Assembly: GCA_048013815.1 (NCBI GenBank)
Contig: CM106586.1
Span: 18,662,001 to 18,726,000 of the forward strand
Length of the DNA: 64,000 bases
Direction: 5' to 3'
Origin: Setoptus koraiensis
Lineage: Eukaryota; Arthropoda
In this document: piece after piece, positions 48,001-60,635 of the stretch
Layout of the letters: each line of letters starts with the position of its first letter
Position numbering within the stretch: position 1 is the stretch's first letter
Translations under genes and position numbers: made by a program
The notes under the pieces: model-generated
What the model saw: the letters and a program-made list of their open reading frames with translations, nothing else
Told to the model about the DNA's origin: nothing
The model's database searches: none

Positions 48001-51000
48001 TTTGTCTCTGTCAGCCGTCTACTCGGCTGGATAGACAGACGTTTGTCAGCTCGGTTGGTTTGCTTTAGAAAGAAAATTACAGTTCTCAAATGGCAAATTA
48101 TATCAACACCTGACAGAAGCTGACGATGGTTGCATAGTAAGCACCCATCTCATATTATCTATGTCTAGACATTGCGCTCGTGGCTCTACTTGTAAACCAT
48201 CGCAACCAATTCACCAGATATCACCGCATTCGAAAACTGTTCACGAGCGACATAGTGATATTTGCTCGAGCGATATGCGAAATTTCTCTGCTTTCATGAT
48301 CGCAATGAACCTATGATTTGAGCGAGATATTGTTGCAAATTATTGTTTCTGTGAAAAACATTTTTCGGCACGCACACTCGATCACTGCATGCTTTAAGGG
48401 AATCTTTAGCTTACCAGAGAAACGACACTGCTGACCACTGAGTTGTGAGGCAATCTATCGGTTTTATACCAAATGCACACAAACCCACACAAGTGCACGG
48501 TTTATGGTGGAAAAATGAGATAAATCACCATAACGATATCAGTACGTGTCCACTTCGGACTCTTTTGATGCTCCTCAAACTGCTGTCACTATGGACAACA
48601 TGAGCAGATTATCAGTTCAATTGGTACATTATCGATCCACTGGCAAGCTAAATTGACGAAAAATTCTCCGCAGAAAGAATGAAGAATTTTTTAACAAAGG
48701 ATGACATCAACCATTGAGAACAATGTATCGACAAAAGTGTTTTCTTTTTCTCCGGGACTTTAGATGGTTAGAGTCGATGATAGATAGCTTCATATCGCTG
48801 AGAGAGCATTTCGGTAGATAGAGTTTATGAGTTGATTGAATGGACTCAAACTGGTTGTTATTGGCAGCTACAGCTTTTGCACTTGACATTGGTTAAGTTA
48901 AGGAATTAATTGAACCAAAAAGCAATACCGCTCTCTTATTTACTGGTACAACTTGTGTCGTATCTCCAGTGCAGAGCCTGTTTGATATATTTCCTTTTTG
49001 AGCACTACAGGGAACGAAGAATTTAACCGATTCTTTTTTCAATCGTTACGTTGTGTCATTAAATTTTCAGGGACCAGCAGCTAATCCTGCTGCCAGTGTA
49101 GCACACCTTTAATAAGACTCGAAACTCCCAACTTGAATTAGAAAGGGAGAGATAGGAAGAGAGAGTGCTAGAAAAATGTCTTATCTATTGTTCGCAATCG
49201 TCCCATTGTTGTTTGGAAAGGCTCACTAAATTTTTAGAGAGGCCTAATCGAGATAAAGAAGCGAAAATTGCCGCTGTTCTAGTCGATAAGATTGCATGAT
49301 AGACAGCATTGTGACAACTTAATGATGCTGTTCACATTGAGTTTGGTAGTTTGGCGTAGAAAATTTTCGCCGCCATGGAACGTGATAGATTAGTTTGCTA
49401 GAACAATACAGCTATGGCTAAATAATTCTTCTCAAAGAGTAAATCTTTATCAAATGTTTGCACGAGCAAAAGACTCAATCCCTTCGTTGCGCTTCTTGTG
49501 TTACTTCCTTATGAGAGAAATTTTCCTTCAATGAGAATCTGTTGAGGCTCTCAGACAAAGTCCTCAAGATGCCGCATTGTGCATTGTGTCTAGTTACCAA
49601 AAACGGACGCAGTGAGATTTTCCCAATTAGATAGTTATATGGATAGATTTTCTTCTTTCGTTTCGTGGAATAAGGCAGACTTCAGAACAGGTGTTAATTA
49701 TCTCAGCTCAATCTAAATTGAGTGTCGTGAAATATCTAGATAGATCTGAGATGAAAGATGTTGGCGATTGATGTGGAGATAGATGACTTTTAGCTGACAC
49801 ATTGTCTTGGTTTATGTGAACAACGAGAAACAATAGCGAGATCGGTGTTTGAACAAATGAATCTGGTACCGATCTTCTCGCACGATCAGCATTACGCCCA
49901 GCAAGGAGATTTTTCCAGCTTTGAACTCTTGAACCGACACACTCTCGAACGTGAGAATATGAGGCCGTGTGAGGAATAAATCCAGTTTGTTACTAAACTA
50001 TGCTCAGCGTGTTTACTTGCTTCGCATCCCCCACTCTCGGTTTTTGACAGCTGACAGCAGACGACTGACATCTGATAGGTCTAGTAGAGCTGTAAAATTA
50101 CAGTGTCTCAATGTCTCGAGAGCTTCATCGAAGAGGAAGAGAGCCAACCGAGCACCTGATTAAATTATCTTTGCAGTCATTTTCAGTTCATGCCCTTGCT
50201 AAACTGCATCTAGCTTGTAAGATAGCAGCTGCATCAGCGTCTGTTAACACAATTATTATCGTCACTGCTAGATAAACTATCTTATTTTGAAATCAATGAG
50301 GCCCGTTTTATTCAGCATAAGTCAAACAGAAAAGATGTTTTGTCTTCAGCCCAACCGACTTTCATTGATTTAGGCCCCATTGTTCTCGGTTCCATTAGTT
50401 TTGCACTCTTGACAACTTTAGCGTAAGTAATATAGTTACGCGGGCCTTGATGCTGTTATTCGTTATCACCGAGATGACGAGCGAATCGGGGTGCCCCGAA
50501 ATAAATTATCAATTAATTTAGGGCACGAAAACATTGTCGAAATTTTCGATCAAACCCTGATTAAGATGTGATAAAACGACACAAACATTCTATTTTTGTT
50601 CAGGATTATTGAAGCAACAATTCAAATTGTTTCACTTTAGACAGAATCAAATTTATGTGGCTGAATGTATTCGATAGAATTACTAAATTCTCTCTCTTGC
50701 CCTCTATCTTCCCGAATATCATTCAAATGATTGTTGGCCTCTGCACATCCAATCCAGTAAATTGCGATAAATTTTGCAATCAATTGTCATCCTCCATCTC
50801 CATTCGACTGAGAAAATCTAACTCAGCACCTACCAGAAAATAAACCAAACATATCAATATTTATTAATAAATGAAGTTGGAATTGATTTTTCATAGTTGA
50901 TCGGCTCGGAGATTATTGCAACCAACAATGGAAAAAAAAAAAAATTAAACTGTCTCATCATGGAGCACCAAGCGAAAGATCTACGCTTTGAGACAATTAA

Positions 51001-52557
51001 ATTTTTTTCCGTAGTAGAAATTTTTTTCGAGAGATTTTGTTCGAGATCAGACGTTGATTTTTGCTCAAAATTCCTTTCACGTCTGGCACAGATCCGATCA
51101 ACTAATTAATGAGCTCATCTAATGTTCGGTGTTCGACTGATTTTGTATCGCAGGCTGCTTGCTTCTCGCGAAAAGCTTATCGCTTTGATTAACCAGACCC
51201 AACTTCGCCGAACTGACTTGGATTCTCTTCTAACATGGAAAGGAAACAGTTCTATGGGTTCTCCTTGTACGACTCGTCGACAAGGGAAAATGACAACGCA
51301 AATAATGAGATAGAGAGTTGTAATGAATTACACGGAATGGACATGTGTGCTTCATTGGATAAATAGATATCAAAAGAGGAGTCGACAGACGATACAGTTT
51401 GAAGTAATATGCCTGTTCCTAGGATCAGCCTATTGAACGCTGCTTTGCTTCAGATGACCAATTAACGTAATCAGGTTCATGGCAAATGTTACTTTGTCGC
51501 CTTCAAGAAATCTTGCCTGATGCTAATCTTGATTTGCAGTTTATTTTGGGTCAGTTGCGTGTCACATAATCATCGTATCTTTGGTTAGTACATGCGATCG
51601 ATACCTACATTGAAGAACCGAAATGTACACGTACGAGCGTGTGGAAACAACAAAGGTCGATGGGCTTGATTGACAATTTTCACTACCTGATTAACTCGCC
51701 TACACTAAATTTGGCCCGCTCAAGCGGATGAGATAGCTGCATCCCCATAAAGTAAATCAAACTGTGAGAGTGTTCTTGACTCTAACACCACCGTAAAGAG
51801 AATGCCAACCTAATGTGAACCATATGTGATTATATTCGCTCAGATTCAGGTTGATCAGACTGTAGGTTCTTTAGTAGAACGAGAGAGAAATTAATTATTC
51901 ACGACTTTGTATCGCTATTAATAAACGGACATCTATTAATAAATCTCTTTGTGTTGCGCTAAAAAAGAAAGTTGTTACTAACTTGATACCGGTAATGCGC
52001 TAACCAACAAATTAATTACTACATTAATCTTGTCTGGGCGACAATACAGTCTGTAGCAGCGATTACGATCGAACTCATTACACAGCCAGTGTCCTATAAA
52101 GAGCCAATATCAGGCCAATATTTGCTGATGCATCGAAGGACTGCTGCAACAAATTGAATTGATAATGTGCCTCTGCATACGCGGGTCTTATCTGCCTGAA
52201 ACCAACCCACGAGCTCTTCCATTTGCCTCCTACACAGATAAAATAAGCGTCGGCTGGTGGCATAAAATAAGATAAAATATTACTTCAGTATGTGGTCACA
52301 AATCGATGCAAAATCATGGTTTGCATAAAAATAGTAGCGACTTGCTACCGAAAGAAATTGCTGTCCGAATTTAATCATCGCACATGGCCGATATTCCTGT
52401 CGAGCCAAGTTTCACTTATCTAGTCTCAATTGGATCTTCGGGATTATTCACAGCAATACCTATGGTACTTTGAGGGGTTTCGTTGTTTCAACATATCACA
52501 ATGCTTTGCCAAGAGGCCCATTCGCAGTTGCAACCTGTCAGCCTATTTATAGCAACA
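48001..52557. other. AT-rich intergenic
   Basis: No gene is supported. Four successive plus-strand ORFs of 62-70 codons stand at 49969, 50655, 50897 and 51122; none is recognised. The run of same-strand frames could be a decayed gene or chance. A 14-bp palindrome ATTTATTAATAAAT lies near 50859. Confidence 0.45.
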
Positions 52558-52594
52558 GACTTTGCGTTGTGCAACGGCTGCACAACGCAAAGTC
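52558..52594. repeat. Perfect 16-bp inverted repeat, 5-bp loop
   Basis: Arms GACTTTGCGTTGTGCA (52558-52573) and its reverse complement (52579-52594), loop ACGGC. Same build as the hairpins at 1771, 19967 and 42291 but unrelated in sequence. Confidence 0.92.
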
Positions 52595-53136
52595 GCTGCC
52601 AGTATCGGCGCTACAACGGTCAATGAGCTAGTGGAGATAGTGACAAGGAGCTAGATATTTGATTTATGGGCAAGGGGATAGGGTGCGGGGCCGATTGGGC
52701 GCTCAAGGGAAATCTAGACAATCGCCCAATCAACAAAATCGGTGCGTGTTATATTCGTGTTTCGTGTTTGTGTCGATAAAAAGCAATTCTCAGCCTAGTT
52801 TATGTGTCAATTGTCAGTTGTCGATCGCCAATTGTCACCTGAAAATTGACAACTGTCAATCGGTGGTGCCGGTCATTCGTCAGGTGTAAACTGTCATCAG
52901 AAGAAGAAGCGAAATCTAACTGTCTATTCAAACTTACAAACAGGACATACGACAGTTGGTGCGCTCGGCTTGCTGCAATTACTTCACTCGACGGGACGGA
53001 CTCGATCCAATTTCAGCCAAGCGCACCAATCTAATAAAACCAGCCCGATCGGACAAATTCGCAGCAGCGGGTCAGGTGAGGTCAGATGGGGTCGGAGAAG
53101 GGAACAGAAAAATAAACGAACCGTTGCTGTTTCGTT

Positions 53137-53175
53137 TGCTCTAGTTGCTCTAGTTGCTCTAGTTGCTCTAGTTGC
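53137..53175. repeat. 9-bp tandem repeat, about 4.3 copies
   Basis: Unit TGCTCTAGT repeated exactly four times, then TGC. Translates as a LVA repeat on the plus strand, which explains a short frame there. Confidence 0.93.
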
Positions 53176-54524
53176 GTTGCCAATATGTGCTCGGCCAACG
53201 CCGGCCAACCAATCAGCAAACAATCTTTGAGCGTCGTTCAAACAGCTAACAGTCGTGCCAACGCTGACACAGACACACTGGCCTGACATAATGGCCTCGA
53301 TCGGCAGTGTAGAGGTTCGTTATTGGGGCGAATTATTGATGAGCGAGACACACACACTCGCACTCGCACACATACGGTTTATGGAAAACAATAGATGGAA
53401 ACAAGCAGTTCAGCGCCAGACGTGTAATCGGGTCATTTATCCGATCGCTGGCTACTGGGGCCCCTGACTCCGGCTAGTTAGCCTATCTGGTGGGCCGATC
53501 TGTTGATTTAGTTGTTGTTCATTATATTTCAAGGTCGTGACGCACGGTGTTTATCTGAAACACTGTGTGCGTCTCACCGAAGTAGTTATCGTTTTAGTAA
53601 TAATAATAACTTTGAAAGCACGAGGCACACTGAACCGACTAGAGAGCCGGCTTCGATGCAATTATTCGTGCTAGGGCCAGTCGGTAGTGTCATCATCAGA
53701 TAGACGTGATGAATTTTATGTTCACCATTAACTCGCCAGGTGATTATCTAAGTACAAACAATATTAAGCCAAGCTTATCTTTGCCCTTTACATACCTGCG
53801 GGCCGGTATGTGTGCATAGCCGTTATTTTTCGGGCGTCCGTTATGCTGTTATTGCGAAATGTGTTGCTGTGTTGTTGCAAGGGCAAATATGGGGCCGCCC
53901 GGCAGTGTGCGAGCCAGCGAGCTCGGGGTTAAAGATCATGTAAAAGGGCAAGCATGCGACCTGTGGGCCTCGTGGCACGTATGCCCATAAAAAGTGAACG
54001 GGCAGTCTCGTTGTTTAATCAATTAGATTAGATGGGGCAACTTGGGGCGCGAAATACCTGACCGAGGCCAGCTAGCTAGGCTAACATGCAAATGATTTAC
54101 TTGTCGCCGCTGGTTGGCCCCCGTGATTTATTGCTCCAGTTGGTGTTGTTGTCGTTTTTGACTTGATCAATGCCATGAACTTCATAAACTTAATAAACAA
54201 CAATTTCGACAGGTCACTAGAATCACAGAAAATCCTTAGTGTTTTTCGCCTGATATATACATAATACACAGCGTCTATAACACCCCAACTAAGCCTACCC
54301 ATGCTCGCAAAGACCCCCTAATGATGCATTGATTTTGGTTGTGTGTGTGTGTGTGTGCGTGTGAATTGTCGTGCTAATGTTATATATTACGTAACCATAA
54401 TATAAAGAGAATAGATTATAAATTACATTGTCTACACGGATTATAGCGGCTACGACACGATATATTCTGTTCAGCAATGTTGTTAGGCAGCAATCCGGGG
54501 GATCCGATTAAATACTCAATATTT

Positions 54525-54552
54525 ATGTGTGTGTGTGTGTGTGTGTGTGTGT
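54525..54552. repeat. (GT)n microsatellite
   Basis: Uninterrupted TG/GT dinucleotide run of about 28 bp. Confidence 0.95.
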
Positions 54553-57400
54553 TAGCAACAATAAATCAACGCTCAATGATAGCAACAAAGCTTACGACCA
54601 TCATTAGCGTTACCGGCTGACAATTTATCATCTGCCGCTCCGCCATCCATAAGCCAGCATATTTCGCTGCATTCGTTCCGTCTGCAGCTCGGGGCCATTC
54701 TTTTCAAATAAACTCAAAACAAATCAACAATAATCTAAACTCAGATGCAAATAAGAGCGCGGGGTCTTATAAAAACAAAAACAAAAGTTGCGCATACGCG
54801 CCCACGTTGCATTCCGGAACTGGGCCCCAATCTATCATTCAATGGATTCGCTCTGTGCCGAGTTCGGCGCCGAGCGCCGAAATATGGTTGTTACGGCACG
54901 TATCTACGTGATGCCGGTTTTTTCTGTTTGTGCTGAGATGATCATGATTACGATATCGTGGGCCACGATTCGTGGGCCGACAAGGCGCGATAGGCAACAA
55001 CTTTCGGCGGAAAATTATGCACAGCGCATCTGCGCTGAAACAGTGGCTGTATGAGGCATCATTGTTTATTTCCTGACAGTGATTGAGCAGCCTCACATCT
55101 AATTCCAATTCTCAGTATTGCAGGGATTGGCGCCGATGCTCGCCGCCGATGTCCGCGCTTGCCTTGCCGAACATCTAACACATTGCAAGTTGTGCAGATG
55201 GTCTAATTATTTCGGGCGATGTCATGTGTGAAAACTTGAGGCAATGGAAAAAATTGAGCGTTTCTCAGCTCAGAATGATCATTTTTCCAGCAAAAAAAAA
55301 ACCTGCCATATCCTGTGATAGGTGCTTCTGGAATATTTCATCTTCGCGACAACTTTTCAAAGATTCTGCGCCATCATCAGTAATTCCTGGCGAATCTGCT
55401 GATTGTCTAGGTCCAGGAATTCGTGTTTTTCTGATTCACGCCTTATCGGTCCCAATCACTGAGGCCAAAATAAGTTATTTGAAAAACCGCCAGCGGCGCA
55501 ATAACAACATCAATCAGGACGAACAATGTGCCTTCTTTTAAGCTCCGCACACTTTCCGTAATTGTTTTGTGATCTTTAACTCAATTTGTGTCTCTGTTGG
55601 CCAGCACCAGAACGAGCACGATTCAAAAACAATGGATCTCGTCGAGTTGCCCGTTGCGTCGAGCATCTCAGCCGGTGCAACTCAGAATAATTGAAATAAG
55701 AAGAAACAGGCTAATGCCTGCAATAACGTCGCAGCCGAGCCGCACAGATATTTTTCATCCAATCAAACTCTATCGCTGTCTCTTCCAAGTTCGAAGTTGT
55801 TAAAAAATGAACGCCGAAAAATTCTTTCGGCCCATGATACACTGAAATGAAACGCCAAGGCCAGCATGAAGCACGCGGCCGGCAATGACGCCAGTGGTGG
55901 GCCTGCCGAATCACCAAAGGAGACGAACACAAACCGAAAAATCAGACCCAACTGATTGAAGCGTGAACTTCCAAAAAAATGATTGTCTAACCATACAAAC
56001 ACGAGATTTTTGTGACGAGAACATGCTATTGATTGTAATGGTTTTACAATGACTTGACCAACAACAGCAGCAAAAAGATGGAGCGAGCCGGGCCCTTTTT
56101 TATTTAAGTGTAAGTCGCAAATTAAGTAGCGCACTACTGGCATCGAAAGTCAGCAATCACGATTTCATAAGCGAATTCGCCAAGCAAAACACATTGCAAC
56201 TAGCTGACTTGGGTCCCCTTTGTATTGCTTGCTCGTTGTTGTTTCGATTAACTGCAAACAATAACAACAGCAACAACGTTCCAGCCATATACGGCTCAGT
56301 TGGCCCTTTGAAAATTGTTCAAAACCCGCTGGTGCTTCAGGCTACTAGTATCTATCTGGAAGGCTGGGGCCGACCGAAGTTGTCTGGCTATTGTTTGTTT
56401 GTCTGTCTGTTGGTTTGTTTGTTGGTCGAACGGACGGACTGTCTGTCTGTCTGCCTGCCTGCTTGTCTGTTCGTTTGTTTGTAGAGAGCAAATCAATCCG
56501 GAACTAGTGATTGCAATAGATTTATTTGAGTCACTTAGATGACGCTTGGCTCTTGGCCCCCTCCTCTCTGCAGAGTTTACCTTTCTGGCTAGTTGTTGTT
56601 GCCGCTGTTCTTCTAATTTGGATAGACAACAATTCGGATAATAATGAAGCAGTAGTGGCGGTGGCAAGTAGCGCACAACTTTTCACCATCATAAAGAAAA
56701 ATATCTAAAACTGTTGTGCAATCGTGTTATATTCGCCAGTTGGCAGGGGCAAGAACGGGCACAAAAAAAAGAAAAAGAAATTGCAATGCTTCGGATCAAT
56801 AGATTGATTATTATATAACTGGTCAGTTGGTGCACAATCAAATAGACAATACTGGCTCGCATCGGCCCTAGCCAGTCGCTTGTCGGACAGCGCGGTCGAC
56901 GGTCGCATGACAAGCGACTTGACTCAATTCCATGCGAACAGTTGGTCAGGATTAGTTGGGGGCCCATTTCGCATCGTGCTTCTCTCTGTTCTGTTTTTCG
57001 TTGCAACCAAACAGACATTACATTATGTCCAGTCTCACATGTTCATTACGTCTCTATAACGAACCCAGGAGATACAAGCACAGTTATAACCAACGGAGGA
57101 GATTTGCCAGAGACTTTAAGCTACTTTGCTCTGTGTAGGGTGCGCCACTACAGTGGAACAGAAACAGAAAAAGCTTAGCTGTCGTCCATACTAACAAGTC
57201 TAGTCAATTACATGCTAGTCAATATAAGATTAAATCGACCAATCGACCGCTACCATCTATTACTAGATTACTAAATTACCAGCACATCAAATTGTAGATT
57301 TCAGATGTATTGGTTGTTTTAAAATTTGCCCAGAATCATTCTCTGTCCGATGTTTTATCAAAGAGATGCCACTAGGCCCATGGGGCTAACTTTCAGGGGG

Positions 57401-58321
57401 TTCTATTAGGCTTGAACTAACTCGGTCTAATCACGCCAGTGGCGCAGCTTCAGTAGGGGCACCTAGCGACTTTTCTGGTGTCTCACTGTTCGCTGACTTG
57501 CGAGGCGTCGATTAGCACCTGCGCAATAAGGAATTCTCGTGAGATGAATCGGACACTCTCGAAGCTCGTTCCCATATCGCTGCACATTTTTTTTTCAACC
57601 GAAAACATCTCAAATTGAAAATCTGTCAGTGTAAAACTAGATCTAGGAAACTGCGTGAAATGCTGATGAGGACTTCTTTTGAAAATCGACAAGTTTCTTT
57701 TCTGACTGGCTAACCGTGCTGCATCAATTTCGGAGTAATTCATTTCCTTTTGGAAAAATATTGCACATATCACATCTGGTAGCAGCAGATGACCGGAATG
57801 GGCCCCTTAATTTGGCCCTCGACAATCGCCGTCGCTGTTCATAGACTGATCCTTTTTCCCGTTTCCGCTCTGGTCTAATTCCTGGCATCGGGCTGAATTC
57901 ATTCCATTCTCGCAATCATATTTTCTTATGTTAATGTTGTTCTTGATTGAGACAGAAAAAACCAAGTAGCTGATTCGAAGAATCTCCATCTTGAATTCGC
58001 CGAAATAGCGCTGCTCGACTGTTCATAAATCTTTCCGAGCGGCACTGTTACAACAGCTCATTTTTCGAAGAACGATTTAGCCCGACAGCAGCTCGAGATA
58101 ATGTGCGAATGAAACTCAGCTGCTCGGGATCGTTATAACTTATAAGTGTGCAGGCAAACACGTATATAAACTGAGTCGAAAACAGTTAAATGATTGAGTA
58201 GTTGAATGTATGGAGCCTCAGTTCGGGGCTGCAACTTGGAGCCGAGGAAAGAAGGATCCCTCAACAATCATCCAGAAACTGTAACTGCAGAGGGTTAGTT
58301 AGGTCTGGAACGAGATTTCCT
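57401..58321. other. AT-rich intergenic
   Basis: A minus ORF at 57773-57483 (96 codons) has a balanced composition but is not recognised. Nothing else is supported. Confidence 0.45.
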
Positions 58322-58781
58322 CTACTGGTAGTTGCTCGTAGTTGTACACATGATTCTGAGGAAGTCAATAAGAGCAAAGAATGAATCGTTATTTATTGTG
58401 ATGCGCTCATTATTTGCAAATAGGAAGAATTTTTCCATCGCTAACAGAGAAAGTTTCGCTAACGTGATGATTTGAGTTTCATCGTGACCTTCAAATACTT
58501 TAGCCTCGCCTAGAAGAACGAAGAAGGAACTATCCGATCCTAGATAACACCTTGTTATAAATTTCTTGTCATGACAGACAAAATTATAAGCACCATGTTC
58601 TCTTCTGCGTGCCATGGGTTCCACAGGTGAGAAGGAGCATGGCTCACATCTGGGACCACTGCGCCAAGCCACAAGAAAGACATTTGTTTCTTGAGCAAAA
58701 TGATGACAACGAGGAAGCTCACTAACCGTCGAGCGAACCGTTAATGAGGTGACAATTGGTAACGGCTTCTCTCAAGCACGA
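58322..58781 (-). CDS. Unrecognised coding-like frame, probably an exon or decayed gene
   Basis: Seen: the minus strand is open for about 150 codons from a TAA near 58784 to the TAG at 58322. The best stretch reads ELPRCHHFAQETNVFLVAWR, RCEPCSFSPVEPMARRREHG, KKFITRCYLGSDSSFFVLLG and FEGHDETQIITLAKLSLLAM, with six or more cysteines and mixed charged and hydrophobic residues like a folded domain. The first ATG is internal (MARRREHG), so an upstream exon would be needed; GTTAG near 58727 could be an acceptor. I cannot name a family. The chance of such a frame in AT-rich DNA is low but not negligible. Confidence 0.35.
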
Positions 58782-58784
58782 CTC

Positions 58785-60297
58785 GAGTGATTACCAATCT
58801 GTTGCTAATGAGAGCACCATTTTTTCAGCCGCCAGCCATGTTCCGACTCATCTCGCTTGAAGTTAGAATCCGTCAGGGAAAAATAGTTTTGTTTTTATCC
58901 ATCTTCCACACATTTCGGCATAGCTCACAACGCGATGGCGAGGAGAATCATTCGACAAAACGCACGCTTCTATATCTTCTTGCTAAACTATTGATGTCAG
59001 TGACCTTTATTCAATCTTGGTGCAATCAATCTAGCATGTGGAAACTAGAGAGCGTCCAGCCTAAAGCCATCTGAATTGAATGTGTCATTTTTTCAGGTAC
59101 CTCCGCTCTTCCATTATATGCTTCTCTGACATTTCTCACTAAATGAGAATCCATAGCTAGTAGCAAAGATTTCTAACAAGAAATTTGCCTGAAAAATGGA
59201 CGTTATTCTCGTAAAAAGCGACCAGATACTTGTGGAAATCGTTTTCTCACGTCATCATCGACAAATTTGCTTTAATATAATGGTGAAATCGAGCACTACT
59301 GATGAATGATGGATTTCATTTCAGACATATCAATAATACAGTTGTTCTTTGGTCGAATAGCAATAATTATAGATAGCTAAGGCTTTTGACATAATGTCTA
59401 ATGACAACAGTGACACACGTGTCGAAAGAGATTGCTTGCCACAACAACCTTTAATTAATTTCCGAGAAGGGAAAGCCCAGTCTGCGAGAGAAGACATTCA
59501 ATAAAAGAGACCGTCAATAACGGTCTTTAGTTTGTCTGTGAACTTTGTGAAGATAGAGAAGACAAATGCTTCCTGTCACTTATGACATTCCAAAGATCCC
59601 ACTGACAATGACAGCAACTTATTTTTAGCCTTCTTATTGTTAGGAATGAAAGTCCGGGTTTTTCCCATGGAACGGTTTTCTATATATATATATCGTTCCA
59701 TGGTTTTGGACGAAGTTTGAGAGATTTCTCTGAAAATTCATTGAGTTCTCGGAAGAAACAATTGTATTGGAATTCCGTGCTGATGTACCTCTCTTATTTG
59801 GCAGTGTAACAGTTCCCTTTAGACTACTGATGGAGATAGTTTTGCTGCGCAGGTATTATAAATCTACTGGAAACGAGATACAGTATTACTGAAACCTCTG
59901 AGGTCCCATCATTTTCGTTGAACAGCCAAGCTACTCGACAAAAAACCTAGAATGCCTGTAGTGGACACTCGTGGTAGCTAACCACACACAGTTCTGGCGA
60001 GTGCTTTTGAAGAGGGTGATACAATGGGGTGGCTCAAATGCTGTATAAAAAATGCCCCAATTCATACTATGAATGCGTGGCTCTGATCAAGGTATCTCGA
60101 AGGAGAAAGTTATTTTCAAGGGGGCAAACTGATTTGCTAACTTTTTTTTTCTAGATGATAAACCCTTTAATAACGATTTACAATGCTATACAAATATTTA
60201 GCTTGACTCATAAATTATTGTAAATCGTTTAGGAGCAAGCTAAGTGAAAAATGAAAATCGACGCATCAATCATCATCCGAGCTGTTTATCCAAAGAT
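58785..60297. other. AT-rich intergenic
   Basis: No gene is supported; the plus ORF at 58787-59074 is unrecognised. Contains a 10-bp inverted repeat round an AT run (59665-59703), a short hairpin (agaccgt/acggtct, near 59500) and interleaved inverted repeats at 60172-60243. Confidence 0.5.
60172..60243. repeat. Interleaved inverted repeats (pseudoknot order)
   Basis: AACGATTTACAAT (60172-60184) is complementary to 60217-60229, and TTAGCTTG (60198-60205) is complementary to 60236-60243. The order A-B-A'-B' is that of an H-type pseudoknot, with 13- and 8-bp stems. It lies just past the end of the small secreted-protein gene, so it may fall in that gene's 3' UTR. Confidence 0.6.
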
Positions 60298-60635
60298 TTA
60301 TATATTTCGGTCGAGATAGACTTTCTGAAATATCTTATATATCTCCATCGATAGTTGGCTCCTTCGGCAAAATTCTTATATTTTCCTCAATATATGTATT
60401 TTGGAGTCCTTGTTCTTACCCTCAATCTGTCCTTAATTGAAGATTTCTCTTCTGTTGGTGTTTTTGTTTGAGCTGTGTAAGAAATAATCGTTGGGTCGTT
60501 CGATTCTAAAAGTTCTTGTACTCCATTACCTTTGAAGCATCCTGTGCAAGTTTCCTTTATTTTCGCCATAGGTCCGCATAAAACGAACTGACTTGCCATG
60601 GCCAGAAGTAGGATTGATACAAGAACTCTCATCAT
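60298..60635 (-). CDS. Small secreted protein, two exons
   Basis: Family not recognised. Seen: two adjacent ATGs (60635 and 60632) begin a strong signal peptide (MRVLVSILLLAMASQFVLCG), then a short mature part with a CTGC pair (KETCTGCFKGNG) and a Thr/Lys-rich end. Codon 72 ends at a strong donor (AGG|GTAAGA, 60419). A good acceptor (ATATTTCAG) 95 bp on gives a last exon 60324-60298 coding KVYLDRNI and a stop, in phase 0. That makes about 80 residues, roughly 60 after cleavage. Such size and build fit a secreted effector, toxin-like or antimicrobial peptide, or an inhibitor, but only two cysteines are present beyond the signal. Exon 2 is inferred. ATTACAG just 5' (60671-60665) may end a 5' UTR intron. 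Confidence 0.5.

Larger units (their letters stand above)
52595..57400. other. Gene-poor intergenic, higher GC
   Basis: No gene is supported. Holds a 9-bp tandem repeat (53137-53175), (GT)n at 54341-54362 and 54525-54552, and a (TGTC/TGTT)n stretch at 56393-56482. ORFs at 55224-55541 (+) and 56143-55763 (-, several hydrophobic stretches) are not recognised. Confidence 0.5.
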
